Below are positions 33,356-44,133 of a stretch of 64,000 nt of DNA, one piece after another (positions within the stretch are counted from its first letter, which is position 1; each line of letters begins with the position of its first letter). Source of the stretch: Tretioscincus oriximinensis (Eukaryota; Chordata; Lepidosauria; Squamata; Gymnophthalmidae); assembly GCA_022410635.1 (NCBI GenBank), contig JAJVDF010000970.1:184011-248010 (forward strand). The letters are read 5' to 3'. Below the pieces are notes generated by a model. It saw only the letters and a list, made by a program, of their open reading frames with translations, had not been told where the DNA came from and did no database searches. A program made the position numbers and the translations under genes.

Positions 33356-33726
33356 TATATTCTTAACTAAGATTCTCTCCTGATATATATTATATAGAGA
33401 AGAAGATGAGGAAGAGGAGGAGGAGGAGGCAGCATTATTTCTGTTTTGCAGTTGCTTATGGAATCAGCATCAGTGTTTATATTTAGATATTGCCCACCTG
33501 AGAATGAAAAATTGTGTGGTTGCAAGTTTTATTTTTTTCTCTCTTGGATTCAAGGTTGCATTGATACTCCTGTTGAGAATCAAGGTACTGAGCTGTGCCC
33601 TAATTCTGCCACTGACCCAGCCCAAGAACATGTGATACAAAAAAGAAGAAAGAGCTCTTCATGTTTGAGGTGCAAATCAACTTTTCATCAATATATATTG
33701 CTATGGTGCACAGAAATATTTGAACG
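33356..33726. other. unassigned sequence
   Basis: An AGGAGG-type purine run lies at 33400-33430. The 110-codon open frame starting at 33446 has no recognisable homology. Confidence 0.35.
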
Positions 33727-33820
33727 TATTCAAAGAAGTGGCCATATTAGTCTAGATGAACAAGGTAAGAGGCATTAGCTTTCATAGACAAGGCTACTTC
33801 TTCAAATACTGCCAATTAAT
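33727..33820 (-). mobile_element. dispersed repeat P, copy 6
   Basis: 'GAAGTGGCCATATTAGTCTA' (the CTAACACGGC end in reverse) and 'AGCTTTCATAGACAAGGCTA', then CTTCTTCAAATACTG. Internal sequence is shortened. Confidence 0.65.
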
Positions 33821-33837
33821 CTTATGTCAAGCATAGG

Positions 33838-33995
33838 TTATTTATTTTATTTATTTATTTGTATTTATATCCCGCCCTATACCCAAAGGTCTCAGGGCGG
33901 CCAACCATAGGGTGTGTACATAGCTTTTGTTGCTTTCTCCACAACAGGCACTCTGTGGAGTAGGTGGGACTGAGAGAGTTCAAAATTACTAACCA
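33838..33995 (-). mobile_element. tRNA-derived SINE (S1), 3' half
   Basis: 'TTATTTATTTGTATTTATAT', 'CCCGCCCTATACCCAAAGGT', 'CTTTCTCCACAACAGGCACT' and 'GTAGGTGGGACTGAGAGAGT' match the SINEs at 31295 and 55368. The tRNA head is lost. Confidence 0.8.
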
Positions 33996-34079
33996 CTGCC
34001 GGATAGAATTTGACATCTTTAACGAGTGTGAAAAAATTATTTCCCCCCCACACACACACACACACAGAAGGAATTATAA

Positions 34080-34159
34080 ATTGCACCTGGTGAAAATTCT
34101 TCTCTTCTAACCCTATTGAAGATGCAAAGACGTCTCCCAGATTGAATCTGGTAACCCTA
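34080..34159. mobile_element. hAT-like family H fragment
   Basis: The block 'GCACCTGGTGAAAATTCTTC' and right end 'CCAGATTGAATCTGGTAACC' then CTA match the family at 46058. The left end is lost. Confidence 0.5.
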
Positions 34160-34329
34160 ATCTAGCATTCAAGATGAGGGTGGCTGCTGGTCCAAGAAGC
34201 AGGCCAAAACTTTGTGTGCCTGGTTCAACATTCCTAGCATTTAATCTTGATGTTTTTCCTTACAAAATGCAATTATAAAATCACAAGAGTATAGTGAATC
34301 TGAACAAAAGTCATTGAAGGTGTAAGAGC

Positions 34330-34635
34330 CCTCTCAGGATCTTCTACCTCCAAGTCTAAAGTAATATTTTGATATAATAATCACCAATTCACAACAAAAC
34401 CAATAATATCCATGTCTTCTGTGTCTCCAAGGAAGCTTCTCAAGTATATATTTCAGTTTTTAGATTGATCTTGAGGCACTATAATTGGATTCCTCAGAGT
34501 TTAAACTTTTGCTCTAACTGGTTGATTTGTTTGGTCTGTGCTAATACTATTTTATGGGCAGAGTAAGCAAGATCTTTAGCCTTGTGCACTTCATTAGAAA
34601 GCTGTATGAACTGATTTCCAAATTGTCCAAGCATA
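34330..34635 (-). pseudogene. L1 ORF1-like coiled-coil fragment
   Basis: The minus strand reads 'MLGQFGNQFIQLSNEVHKAK', 'IVLAQTKQINQLEQKFKL', then a stop-broken run. Heptad-like spacing and the following 'LEQK' to 'EASLETQ' order resemble the coiled coil and RNA-binding start of L1 ORF1. Decayed; assignment is tentative. Confidence 0.4.
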
Positions 34636-34650
34636 ATCTCAATTCTTTTT

Positions 34651-34736
34651 GGCCCTATTTGCACATGTTTGATAATCTGTTTTAGGGATCTGGTACAACT
34701 ATCTAAGATACATTACAGAGGCCTGTGCAAAGAGGG
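34651..34736. mobile_element. tiny inverted-repeat element, family F
   Basis: An 86-bp element. The left end 'GGCCCTATTTGCACATG' and right end 'GCCTGTGCAAAGAGGG' are imperfect inverted repeats of the same type as the ends of the ~1-kb element at 56226. It looks like a derivative that has lost nearly all its interior. Confidence 0.55.
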
Positions 34737-34924
34737 TCTTTGTTTAGTTCCATAATTAATGTGTTAACCTAAGTTGATTTTATTTGTACATCCAGCTGAA
34801 TATCTAAAGTTGTGATCTGTTTGCTCACAATTTTCACAACATCCCAAGAAGTGAATAGGAAAATTTTCAAGTATGTAGAGGGAGGGTGTGACAACGACAC
34901 ACAGAGAGACAGAGAGAAAAAGAG

Positions 34925-35635
34925 AATCTCCTTCTGTTACGAAATCATGCTGCCACGTCTAGGTCTCCTCAGTCTTGAAAGACAAAATTTAAGAGGTAAT
35001 CTTATCGAAGTGTATAAAACAATGAATGNGATGGATGTGAATAAAGAAAAAAAGTCTATCACACAACACAAGGGGATTCCTTGAAGATGATGAGGAGAAG
35101 AATTAGGATAGACTTTTTTGATCCAGGGAGTCATTAATGTATGGAATTTAGTTGCAGAAGAGATNGTGATAGCCAGCAGCCTGGATAACTTTAAAACAGG
35201 ATTGGACACATTTATGGAAGCCAAGTGGAAGCTACTAGGATGAATGGCTTCATACTGACTCTGGGATGGAATGATAGGCAGTATTTTTGAAATGCCATGT
35301 GCAAGAACTTTAGAACAGATGAAGGATTTGCATTACCCAAGTACAATTAGAATGCGCTTCCGGAAGAGAGAGAAGGAAGGAGGGGCGTCCCGGCCTTATA
35401 TCGGCCGCCGTCGCCCCTCCTGCGAGCCCTGGAAGTCGCGGCGCTCCACGTCATGCTCCTACCAGCGAGACGAGGAGGACGTGACTCCTAGTCTGTCCGT
35501 CCCCTGATGCTGCCGCCGGCAATCCCCTCGTGCCGGGGAAAACCCCCGGTAAGGAGAATTTAGTGGGTCACTGTGTGAGGCAGAAGGCTGAACTAGATGT
35601 GCTGTAGTCCACTCAGCATAGTTCTTATGTTTTTC
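34925..35635 (+). mobile_element. CR1 LINE 3' region, split by an insertion
   Basis: The first part encodes 'LGLLSLERQNLRGNLIEVYK' and continues to 'GCATTACCCAAGTACAATT' at about 35348. The second part resumes at ~35560 with 'AGTGGGTCACTGTGTGAGGC' and ends in the TTCTTATGTT-type terminal repeat. The intact sequence at 33250 reads straight across this point, so 35349-35559 is an insert. Confidence 0.85.
35349..35559. mobile_element. GC-rich ~210-bp insert in CR1, unclassified
   Basis: Far more GC-rich than its surroundings. It begins ATGCGCTTCCGGAAGAG and ends GGGGAAAACCCCCGGTAAGG. AATTAG and AATTTAG at the two borders may be a target duplication. It contains CCACGTCATG and GACGTGACTC half-palindromes. 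There is no oligo-A tail and no tRNA-like box. It may be a terminal piece of a retrotransposon that I do not recognise. Confidence 0.5.
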
Positions 35636-35732
35636 CAAAATGAGGTCAAAACTGCACAATGGGTAAACAGACTAAATATAATAGAACTCCAGGAGAAACC
35701 AGACACATACACAACTTATAAAATACTATGCT

Positions 35733-36004
35733 CAGGGCTTTTTTTGTGGCGGAACGCGCCGGAACGCAGTACCGGCACCTTTTATTTAGGCGGGGGGCGG
35801 CGGCGGCGGCGGGTGGGCTAACACCGCCCCCCGCTAACGCCGCCCCCCCGCCTAAATAAAAGGTGCCGGTACTGCGGAGTTTAGGCGGGCGGGGCGGCGG
35901 TAGCGGCGGGGGGTGGGTGGGCTAACACCACCACCCCGCTACTAACGCGCCCCCCCCTCGCTGGCGTTAGTACCGTCACCTTTTTTTGTGGAAAAAAAGC
36001 ACTG
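35733..36004. mobile_element. GC-rich hAT-like foldback element
   Basis: Ends are CAGGGCTTTTTTTGTGG and CCACAAAAAAAGGTG...GCACTG in their respective orientations (CAGGGC at 35733, GCACTG ending 36004). Flanks ACTATGCT (35725-35732) and ACTATACT (36005-36012) match at 7 of 8, a hAT-type duplication. The interior is a set of CCGCC / GGCGG palindromes including two near-copies of GGCTAACACC. G-runs could form quadruplexes. No transposase. Confidence 0.8.
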
Positions 36005-36012
36005 ACTATACT

Positions 36013-37256
36013 CATACTATTCAGATTTGGCTCGGAATCCCACTAAATGTTTCCAAAGGGACTTTGAATATTTAATATGTCCTGGTAAAAAAATGGACGT
36101 TCACCCCAGTAGCTTTGACCAGTTTCTCTATTTTGACTCTTCTCATCTCTCTCCTGATTGCCCTTTTGTTTAAACTGACTCGTTTGGCATTTGTAAATAA
36201 AGTACAGTAATGCTTTATAGTTGTTTTCTCTAAACATCAGTACCTCTGCCTCTGCCTTTATCTCAATTGCGATTATAAAATTACATGGTGCTTTTTCAGC
36301 ACTTTTGAGGAATGATGACAGAAAACAACATCCATTTTCCTGAAGCAAATTTAATAGCCAGATTGGCAAAGGTTTGGGATTGCATAAAGGTGTTTTTTGT
36401 TCGTTGCCACTGGCTCTGACTAAAATGTGAGGTCCTTCTGACCTTTTTGAATTTTTCTCAAAGATGGATTAATCTTGATCTTGCTGACTCATGAAACAAT
36501 AAGAACATTACTATGTCTTGGTTATTTTCGTGGTTTACTGTCATCCACAAGTCTTATGAGTGTGATGAATGTGCATTCAAGCACAATAAGGAAAAGGCCA
36601 CATTAGCATGAAAATTCAAAATTTAATTGTGCTTTTTTATTATTATTATTATAGATGCCTGATGAATTGGCTGTGTGAAAAGCCATTTCCTGAGCTGAAG
36701 CAAAGTGACACTCCATCTAGCTGGATAAACATGTTTAGCATAAATAAAACACTAATTAATGGCTCATGCACATGAGGAATAAGACAGCAGGTTTAAATTC
36801 CTCATTGGAGAAGATATAGAAAGGAACCATGACCTTAATATGAAAGAAAATTGAGCTAATAGAGCATAAAGACAACAGAGAAAGACCTTTAGGAGATAAG
36901 ATTTGTTTGTCTTGAAACACATTTTCTTAATGTTGTGACACATGGTGAGAAAACCAATGCCATTTCTAACTTCCAACTGAATGGGTAGTCCATTTAAATA
37001 GATGTTTCTTATTGAAACAAAATTCACATGCTTCAAATATTTAATAAAATAGCGAATAGCTTCAGTTTTTCTAGGTATCTCTGGCTGTATTTCAGAAATC
37101 CATTTTAAGAAGCTTACTATTCCACATATCTGCATGGGAGTAGTGCAAATTCGAATCAAATGTGTAGTTACATCTTCTTAAAACAGTGCACTAGCAGATA
37201 AATCTGTCCATATATTATTGTAATAGGTCCCTCCTCTCTTGGCTGTTTCATCAGCC
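36013..37256. other. unassigned sequence
   Basis: No element or exon recognised. A short (TTA)n run lies at 36637-36652. Confidence 0.4.
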
Positions 37257-37580
37257 CATATGGCCTTCAGTATCAGCTGTATGCTGAGGATACACAGATC
37301 TACCTCTCCACCCCTGATCTTTCTCCCACAGCTAAAACCCATATTTCTAATTTCTTAATGGACTTCTCTGATTGGATGACTAGTCATCACCTTAATTTAA
37401 ATAGGCCAACCCCCAATGTTTATCCCCCCCCCCCATCTTATCATGCATCCCCTCACTTTCCTATGAATATCAACAATATTTTCATTTCTCCTGTTAACAA
37501 AGCTCATAGCTTAAGGTTTTTTCCTTTGGCCTTCATATTGACAATGTGGCCAAACATTGTCNTTTCATCCATAGACATAG
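37257..37580 (+). mobile_element. L2-type LINE, reverse-transcriptase fragment
   Basis: The plus strand encodes 'LQYQLYAEDTQIYLSTPD', where YAED stands for the catalytic YADD, then 'FSDWMTSHHLNLNRPTPN' and, further on, 'SPVNKAHSL'. 'YADDTQIYLS' with a following 'WM..NHLKLN' is typical of the L2 clade. The catalytic Asp is mutated and the C-rich insert breaks the frame. Confidence 0.75.
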
Positions 37581-37595
37581 TATCAGGTGGTTGGA

Positions 37596-37770
37596 GTCCA
37601 CTGCTCAAGCTTATCACGTTTAGGTCGCCCTGCTGCTGAGTTTGGTTTGCACTCCTTTCGAATTGGGGCTGCCACTATGGTGGCCGGGCTAAATGTCCCT
37701 AACAGCAGGATTCAGGTTATTGGCTTGTGGCAGTCTGGAGTTATGTTTTTGGAGTTATGTTCGACCAGAG
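37596..37770 (+). pseudogene. tyrosine recombinase C-terminal fragment
   Basis: Reads 'GRPAAEFGLHSFRIGAAT', 'VAGLNVPNSRIQVIGLWQSG'. HSFR is the HxxR catalytic motif and IGLWQS stands where the family has IGRWQS. The nucleophilic Tyr motif SYVRP is still legible at 37753-37766, but one frame over, so an indel just before it kills the enzyme. Roughly the last third of a recombinase. Confidence 0.75.
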
Positions 37771-37803
37771 GACTCATAACACTGTTTTCTTATTCTTCAG
37801 GTC

Positions 37804-38345
37804 CACAGCATTGAATTCTGGCCTGGCCAATATACTGCAGTGTCATGATGGACGGCTAACCTGCAGCTGCCAGGTGAAATGGAATTAGCCTAGTTTAGAC
37901 ACTGTGGCATGCAGTGGGGTGAGCTATGCCCTTTTCTTGTGGACACCGTGCACCACCTTGGAACTCCTGATGCCATTGTTCTCCAGCTGGGTGANAATGT
38001 CCTGCCTGGTCAAAAAAGCCTGAAACTTGTACGCTGTGTCTGGAGTGACATGGAAGCATTGTCGGGATTTTTGCAGCGCCTCAAATGGTTTTGGTTTCAA
38101 CTGCAGGACTGCCTACGATAGCAGTGTGCCCAGGACTTGTACAAAGTAACATATGCAAGACAGCATAAAAATGCTAAAGTTGCCAGATAGATTACAGACA
38201 CTAGTGATGAGGTTATTTGGCACAAAGACATTTGCTCTTCATCAGTTGGTTTGTTCCGGGATGATGGGGTACATCTCTGAGAATGGGGCATGGCTAGTGC
38301 AAGTGCAGGGGGCACTACTGTGGTGGTTGCAGGAGAAGGAGGCAT
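37804..38345 (+). pseudogene. SGNH/GDSL-type hydrolase remnant
   Basis: One frame carries three catalytic blocks in order with stops between: block I 'HSIEFWPGQY' (nucleophile Ser at 37807-37809); 'MQWGELCPFL'; 'TPDAIVLQLG' followed by X-N-V at 38000, the position of the GGND block; and block V 'RDDGVHL' at 38257-38277, with Asp and His of the DxxH pair, then TGA. The blocks share one frame over ~450 bases, so this was a single ORF. In Ngaro-type elements its role is unknown. Confidence 0.7.
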
Positions 38346-38984
38346 TTGGCAGGAGCGGCTCTAATGCCGTTCTGTTGGTGGATGTGCATCTTGGCTGCCC
38401 AAAGGGATAGTTACTGGCCTTGGTGGCAGATATCCCCTGATTATCCCATAATTTGGTGAGGGGCTAATTTTAAGGGGTTCAGAGTCGTGGAACTTGCTTT
38501 TGGGGAGTGGGTGGAAGCCAAATGCGATTTTGAGTCATNGGGGATAGGCTCTACACGGATATGTCCCTTGTGAACTCCATAAAACCTCCCTGATCCTCTG
38601 GGGGTCCACCTCAAGCATGGGCTGGGNGGGGCTCACAAGATGTGAGTCAAATAGTGGCTGCCCAAAGCAAGTGCTGGACAAGTAGCACCCAATCAGTAAT
38701 GGTCTGGGCGAGGCTCACTGTGGGAATGAGCTGCCAGTTAGTTGCCCACCCAAGGTGGCATGGCAGGTGTCCCTTGGTCAGCCCTCAGATGCCTGTGCAG
38801 GGACTGTCAGCCAAGATGCTGTGCCTTCTGTGCTCCTACTACCTTTTAGCCATGGCCTAATTTATTCCACTTCTATATCTATGCCAATGACTGTGAAGGC
38901 AATTCATGTATTTCAATTATATGCTTGAATCAATGGTGCTGTATAATAAAATGTTCAAATGAGTATTGGTCTGTGTGCATTAAT

Positions 38985-39225
38985 GCCAAGATAGTCTTTC
39001 CTGGCAATAAGATTAAAGAAATGCAAATAAAACCGATTACTAGATGGTACGGAATGCCTGCCCAGATGCTGCATGTGGGAGTAATTTCCTCGTTATGTTG
39101 GCATGGGTGTGCGATCTCCAGAAGTTTTATTCACATGTGGTACTGTTGTCAGAAATTGCAGTACTTTGGGGACCGCATTATAACCGAAATAAGAATGATC
39201 TTGGCGTTGCACAGAAAATCTTGCT
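38985..39225 (+). mobile_element. L1 LINE, ORF2 C-terminal fragment
   Basis: Encodes 'KIKEMQIKPITRWYGMPAQM' and the zinc knuckle 'CWHGCAISRSFIHMWYCC' (CX3CX7HX4C), then 'GDRIITEIRMILAL'. It aligns with 'NKVKELQLKILSRWYRTPVQ' and the knuckle of the L1 at 21762. Both ends are lost. Confidence 0.85.
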
Positions 39226-40910
39226 TGTCAGGAGCTAACAGACTAACAAAACTTGGAATATACTGTAAAGATATATTGGGAACCACCCAGAGCCCGTTGT
39301 GGGGTGGGTGGGGTATAAATCAAAGAGTAAAGTAAAGATTGTATATTTACCATATTTTTTGGAATACAAGATGTGCCTAGATTTTAGAGGAGGAAAATAA
39401 GGGGAAAAAATATTCTGATTTTTTTTCACATTTGAGCTGCTGCTACTGCCAGCTTTGTGAACATTTTCTACNTTGGGATTTGCTACGTTTTGTGGGGAAA
39501 TAGTGCATCTTATATACCAAAAATATTGTATGTATTTATTTATACTTATCCCTGCCCTATATCAGAAAGTCTCAGGGCAACCAACAATAAAAGCAAAAAT
39601 ATAAAATTGAAGAAATGCTGTTTTCTTTCCCTCCTTCAAAGAGGTGTGTTTTCAAAGATCTTCTGAATGAATACAGTGATGCACCTCAAGGGGGAGACAA
39701 ACAGAATAATATATTAAAACCATGCCTGAAAGTATGGAAGGAAGAACTTTTTTCAACCAAAGGCCAGGTTAAAGGCATGCATTCAGAAGGATTCTTCTGA
39801 ATTCATACAAAGATGGTGATGGATGGACCATAAGGAAGGGGCAACCACNGAAAAGGCCCTGTTCTAGGTTCCCACTCCCTTTCCCTGTTGAGAGAAGAGG
39901 CTCAACCAGGAGGGTCCCCCCTGAAGTTCTTAAGCTGCATTAAAATTGGGACACTGGTGAACTAGATTTATTCAGGAAATTCCAGAACAAACAAGTGCTG
40001 AATGGAAACAGCCTTTATATCTTTGCAACTAATTTTAACATCAATAAAATGGAAGCTGGAAGGAAGAATTTGGAAAGCAGATGGTTTTTACTACCTAACA
40101 CCTTTCCTCCCAAATGCATCTCAAATTTGTTATTTTGCTCTTGGATGCAACAGATAAGATTCAGCATGCCTTATCCCTTAACGTTATTATTAATTACCTG
40201 TCCAGATTAGTAGCAGAGATGTGTTTAATTAGCCTATACAAGTGTTGAGTGCTGCAAGAACAGAAATACAATTAATCTCTTAAAACCTTGGAGAGCTGAT
40301 GTATAGGGGAGTCTAATGGGGGAAAATAAAGCTTAATGATGCACAATAAAGCACATGGGAATATTAGTATTATCAGAGTGAATAGCAAATAGATTGTGAT
40401 ACTGAGAAACAAGGGACTAATTAGAACAGTTCTGCATTTGGAATATTAAGGTGCTCGTTGAAATCTCAGTAGTTTCTTCTGCAAATTAAGGAGCTGTGGT
40501 TGCTGAAGTTTCTCATGGTACTTGTGCTACCTTCACATAAGAAATGTAGACATTTTTCCTGTACAATATTTCTTTGGGCATTTTATACATGGATCATGCA
40601 CTGAAACTGCCATGTAATGAGAGGAAGAAAATAGGAACAAAGAGCAGCTATAGATCATCATTTTTTTCCTGCCAATATCTTTGCCTAAAATTGACTAAAT
40701 GTTTAAGTTGAAATTAGCATTCCTTCATGTCCCAAAAATGGGTGTTCTCATTCATTAATATTTTCACAGTCCTGCCTTCTTTCTCTGGCTTCTTTCCTTC
40801 TTTCTGTTCTATGCTTTTACTTCCTCCATTCTTTCTTTTCTTTATTCTCTGGCTCTTGGCCAACGGCCCAATGTGAAGTGTCTGCCTCTGACCCTGGAGC
40901 CATGTGTATT
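39226..40910. other. mostly unassigned; SINE tail scraps
   Basis: 39263-39330 ('ACCCAGAGCCCGTTGTGGGG' to 'GGTATAAATC') and 39520-39600 ('TATTTATACTTATCCCTGCC', 'AAAGTCTCAGGGCAACCAAC') are tails of reptile SINEs in opposite orientations. 39970-40025 matches the 3' block of repeat G. The rest is unassigned. Confidence 0.5.
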
Positions 40911-41440
40911 CACCCTCGCAATAGGAAGGAGAGAAGGTGGGAAGGAGAGGAGGAGAAAATGAGAGAAATAGGCAGAGAGAGAACGAGGGGAGAGAATGGA
41001 AAGAGAAAAGGAAGAAAAGAAATAGGAAAAGAGAGGAAAGAGGAAGGAGGAAAGAAAAAAGAAAGGAGGAGAGGGAGGAGGAGAGCAGGATGGAAGGAAG
41101 GATGGAAGGAGAGGTGGAAGAATGGAAGAAGATAAGAAAGGAAGGAGGGAAGTAGAGAAGGATGGAGAGAAAATGTGAAGGAGGGGGGAATAGGAGAGAG
41201 AAGAAGTGAAGGAAGGAGATAAAGAGAGAAGGAAGAAGAGAAGGGAGAGAGAGATGAATGGAGGGAAGGAAAAAAGGAGGAAAGAAGGTGTGAAAGAAAA
41301 AGGAAGGAAAGAAGATAAAGAAAAAAGAAAGAGTGAATGGAGAGAAGGATAAAAGGAAACAAAAAGCGAAGCATGAAAGAGGAAGAAGGAAAGAAAGAAC
41401 GATAAGAAGGAAAGGAAGGAACAAAAGAAACGTTAAGGTT
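40911..41440. repeat. long purine-only tract
   Basis: More than 500 bases of almost pure A/G on the plus strand, mixing GGAA, GAGA and GGAAGA units with no fixed period. The complementary strand yields open frames rich in Leu, Ser, Phe and Pro, an artefact of C/T composition. Such tracts can form triplex DNA. Confidence 0.9.
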
Positions 41441-42181
41441 AGTGTTAGTGTTCGGTGGAGGGATTGGTGGGTGGGTACGAGCAAGCAGAGATGGAATCTA
41501 TGGAGGAATAGCTGGGAGCAGGGGATGGAGGGAGTGGCTGTAGGGATGTGTGGGGGTAAAGGAGTTACAAAGTGGCTGGAGGAATGGAAGGAAATGTGGG
41601 AGAAAAGGGGTAGCCAGAGGGATGGCTGGGCTGTGCGTGGAGAGATTGATGGGGCAAGAGGAGGAGGGGCTAGAGCCCATTTGTGGCAACTTCCCTTCCA
41701 GGCTTCCCCACTCTACCCCTGAGCACCTGAAGGGGATGGTCGCCACATATGTTACCTGGTTACCTGGGCAGAACTATACTCCCCCAGGCTAGCCTACCAT
41801 AGGATAGCACCACTAGTATCCTATAATACCTGCTTTTCCCTCTAAAGGCTAGCTGCCCCTAGGGTTAGGCTTACAAGTTTAATTGCTGAGAAAGACTTTA
41901 TCAATAGTCTCTCTTTATGGCTTGTGTGAAAGAGGAATGATAACAAATGTAAAAGTTCTTCAAAAACAAAAAGGTTTATTGACAACAAAAACATTGAGGT
42001 AAAATAATAAACACAAAATGGTAATCAGCAGTATGAACAACAGTAAATGGATGAAAAAATAAGAACAGGGCTAGGGATACCACCACTTGTGGTCCTCCCT
42101 CCCTCCTTCTTCTATAAACTCAGCTANGTTTCCAACAACCCCACCCTCCAAGATCAGAGTTAATGGAATGGTCCCTTTGTC
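41441..42181. other. unassigned sequence
   Basis: Starts G/A-rich as a fading edge of the purine tract. No element or gene recognised. Confidence 0.4.
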
Positions 42182-42595
42182 TAGACTGACCAGATTTTCT
42201 GAGGGCCAGACCGGGGTAATTAATATTTATGCTAGTTTGCATATTCATAAATATGCAAATTAGCCACCAACATGCATTCTCCTCTGAAATTCCCACCCGA
42301 GAAATCTGTGAAGCATGTGAGAATTTTTTTAAATGTGTGAGAATTTTTAAACTGTACGAGTATTTTTAGAGTGCATCAGAAATTTGCATTTTTATTTTTT
42401 TTTACTGAGGGGAAGGTGGCTTCAGGAGCTGTCCCCAGACACCAGAGCCCCCTAGCGGTGGTGCAGTGATTTTTTTATATAAAAAAATTCTTTTTTTTCC
42501 TCAGCAAAAACCACGGAAATGGCATCCCATCGGGAGGGCGGGGTAAACACCCCCAAACCGGGTTCCCCCCCAAAAGGGGTCATCTGGTCAGCCTA
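42182..42595 (+). mobile_element. hAT-like element, family A, copy A2
   Basis: Ends TAGACTGACCAGATTTTC and TCATCTGGTCAGCCTA. Flanks CCTTTGTC (42174-42181) and CTTTTGTC (42596-42603) match at 7 of 8. It contains the GTGAGAATTTTT sub-repeats and only one ~130-bp 'TTCAGGAGCTG' unit. It has the same left 200 bases as A1. Confidence 0.85.
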
Positions 42596-42849
42596 CTTTT
42601 GTCTCACTTGCTTCCTGCAAGCACATACAGCCACACAACAAAGGGTCTCAGGCTAAAGGCTCCTCCCTTCTCATATTTTGCATTTGAAGCCTGATTGGCT
42701 TATTCCAGCGTCCTGCCTCCTCCCATCCAGGGAAAAGCCACGCCCCTCCCTGGGCTGGTCCTCCCTTCTCCCTTAGGGAAACCATAAACATAAAAATACA
42801 AACTTCTCTGTATTTTAAAATGGACACCGAACCATTGCACTACCATATC

Positions 42850-43385
42850 TAGGGTTGCCATACGTCCTGGGAAAGCGGGACAATCCCGGTTTGGGGGACT
42901 AAAATATAATCCCCTCCGGGTTTTAAGTTAAAATCCCGGCTTTTTACATTCCCCAATGCTGCATCAGGGAATGTAAAAATGCAGGATTTTAAAGGCAAAG
43001 CAGCCGTCAGAGCTGACAGCTACAGGCCAGCAACGCTTTCCAGGGTCCTGGAAGGGACCTCGGAGTGTACCGTAGCTGCTCCAATGCTGGAGGCGGAGTT
43101 TCACGCGCCTGCTTGCAAAGAGCGCCAACTTGCGTCCAGCAAAGGAAAAACGCCTGAGTTTGTGACAGGAGAATAGCTCTGTTGTCCTGTCACAAACCCA
43201 GGCATTTTTCCTCCACTAGAGGCAAGTTGGCATGCTAGCAGGTGCGCGAAACCCCACCTCCAGCATTGGTGGACGCTTGTGGTGAGGCAGGCAGAAGAGA
43301 GGTTCTGCCTGTCTCACTACAAGTGTCCNTATGTGCGCATGCACATGCGTGCACGCACCCCCACCCCACCCCTGTCTCGGCTTAA
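42850..43385. mobile_element. hAT-like foldback element, family B, copy B2
   Basis: Opens TAGGGTTGCCATACGTCC like B1 and follows it through the GGGACAATCCCGG block, the hairpin at 42935-42990, and the palindrome around 43165. The right end is lost (no TATGGCAGCCCTA), so it is truncated near 43385. Confidence 0.75.
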
Positions 43386-43503
43386 TACTCTAGTATGCAC
43401 ATTTCTTCCCAATTTCCTCTCCATCCATGATAAGTGAGTGCATTTTCTTAAGAATGGAGCAGAAAGTATCTTTAAATTATATACTTCACTCACCCTCCTA
43501 TAG

Positions 43504-43687
43504 TAGGCTGACCAGATTGACCCCTTTTTAGGGTGGGTTGAAAACCCAGTTTTGAGATGCCTCCCAGTTTTTTCTGAGGATTTTTTTTCAAAAAAAGGTT
43601 TTTTTTTTAAATTTCCTCAGAAAAAATTGGGTGGCACCCCCAAAATGGGTTTTCAACCCCCCCAAAAGGAGTCATGTGGTCAGCCTA
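43504..43687. mobile_element. small hAT-like element, family A, copy A3
   Basis: 184 bp, TAGGCTGACCAGATTG to GTGGTCAGCCTA, flanks TCCTATAG (43496-43503) and TCCCATAG (43688-43695), 7 of 8. Almost the entire element is one inverted repeat around a T/A-rich centre, so it could fold into a single hairpin. Confidence 0.85.
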
Positions 43688-43693
43688 TCCCAT

Positions 43694-43790
43694 AGGGTTA
43701 CCAGGCAGGAGAAGCTGCACCTAGTTAAAAATCTACTCTTTTATAGTAATTAAAAATCCAAAGCTCTATCCTGGATTTTAAGGGGGAATA
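43694..43790. mobile_element. hAT-like family H fragment
   Basis: TAGGGTTACCAGGCAGG at the left followed by 'GAAGCTGCACCTAGTTAAAA' and 'CTATCCTGGATTTTAAGGGG' matches H1. The right terminus is not intact. It abuts A3. Confidence 0.55.
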
Positions 43791-44133
43791 CTACCCTCTT
43801 ACTATNGTTGCACCTGCAAAATTGGGTTCAAAATATCTGAAGTGCAAGCAAATGGGAGGCTATTTATATACTTTCAGGTGATTTGTGCCATCAGAACATT
43901 GTGGGAGCAACTGTCAGATAAAACAAGGGACTGAATTTTGTCTCTGCTGTTTGACAGGGAACTAAACAAGGTCCCACATTTTCTTCTTGCTATCTGAAGA
44001 TAGCCATTACCAGTGGTTGCACATAAACTGTGGATTATCTAGTTTGTACCCCCTTCATACTATCTCAGTGATAGTGCCAAAGGTTGCTTTAAAAAAATGG
44101 GATTGAAGAATAAAAAAAATAGTTGATAAAAGG

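Larger units (their letters stand above)
37585..38960 (+). mobile_element. Ngaro-like (tyrosine recombinase) retrotransposon relic
   Basis: A tyrosine-recombinase C-terminus is followed directly by an SGNH-hydrolase remnant. That order is known in vertebrate Ngaro/DIRS-group retrotransposons, which integrate with a recombinase instead of a DDE integrase. The reverse transcriptase that should lie upstream is missing, replaced by unrelated L2 sequence. The sequence after 38350 is probably the element's 3' region, but I cannot find its terminal repeats. The right border is a guess. Confidence 0.7.

Noticed and set aside
33446..33778. 110-codon open frame as a host gene
   Set aside because: No splice context, no recognisable domain, and the end overlaps a repeat P copy.
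40714..41484. 256-codon open frame rich in Leu, Phe, Ser and Pro
   Set aside because: It is the C/T strand of a purine tract; the composition forces these residues and removes stops. No domain or plausible start context.
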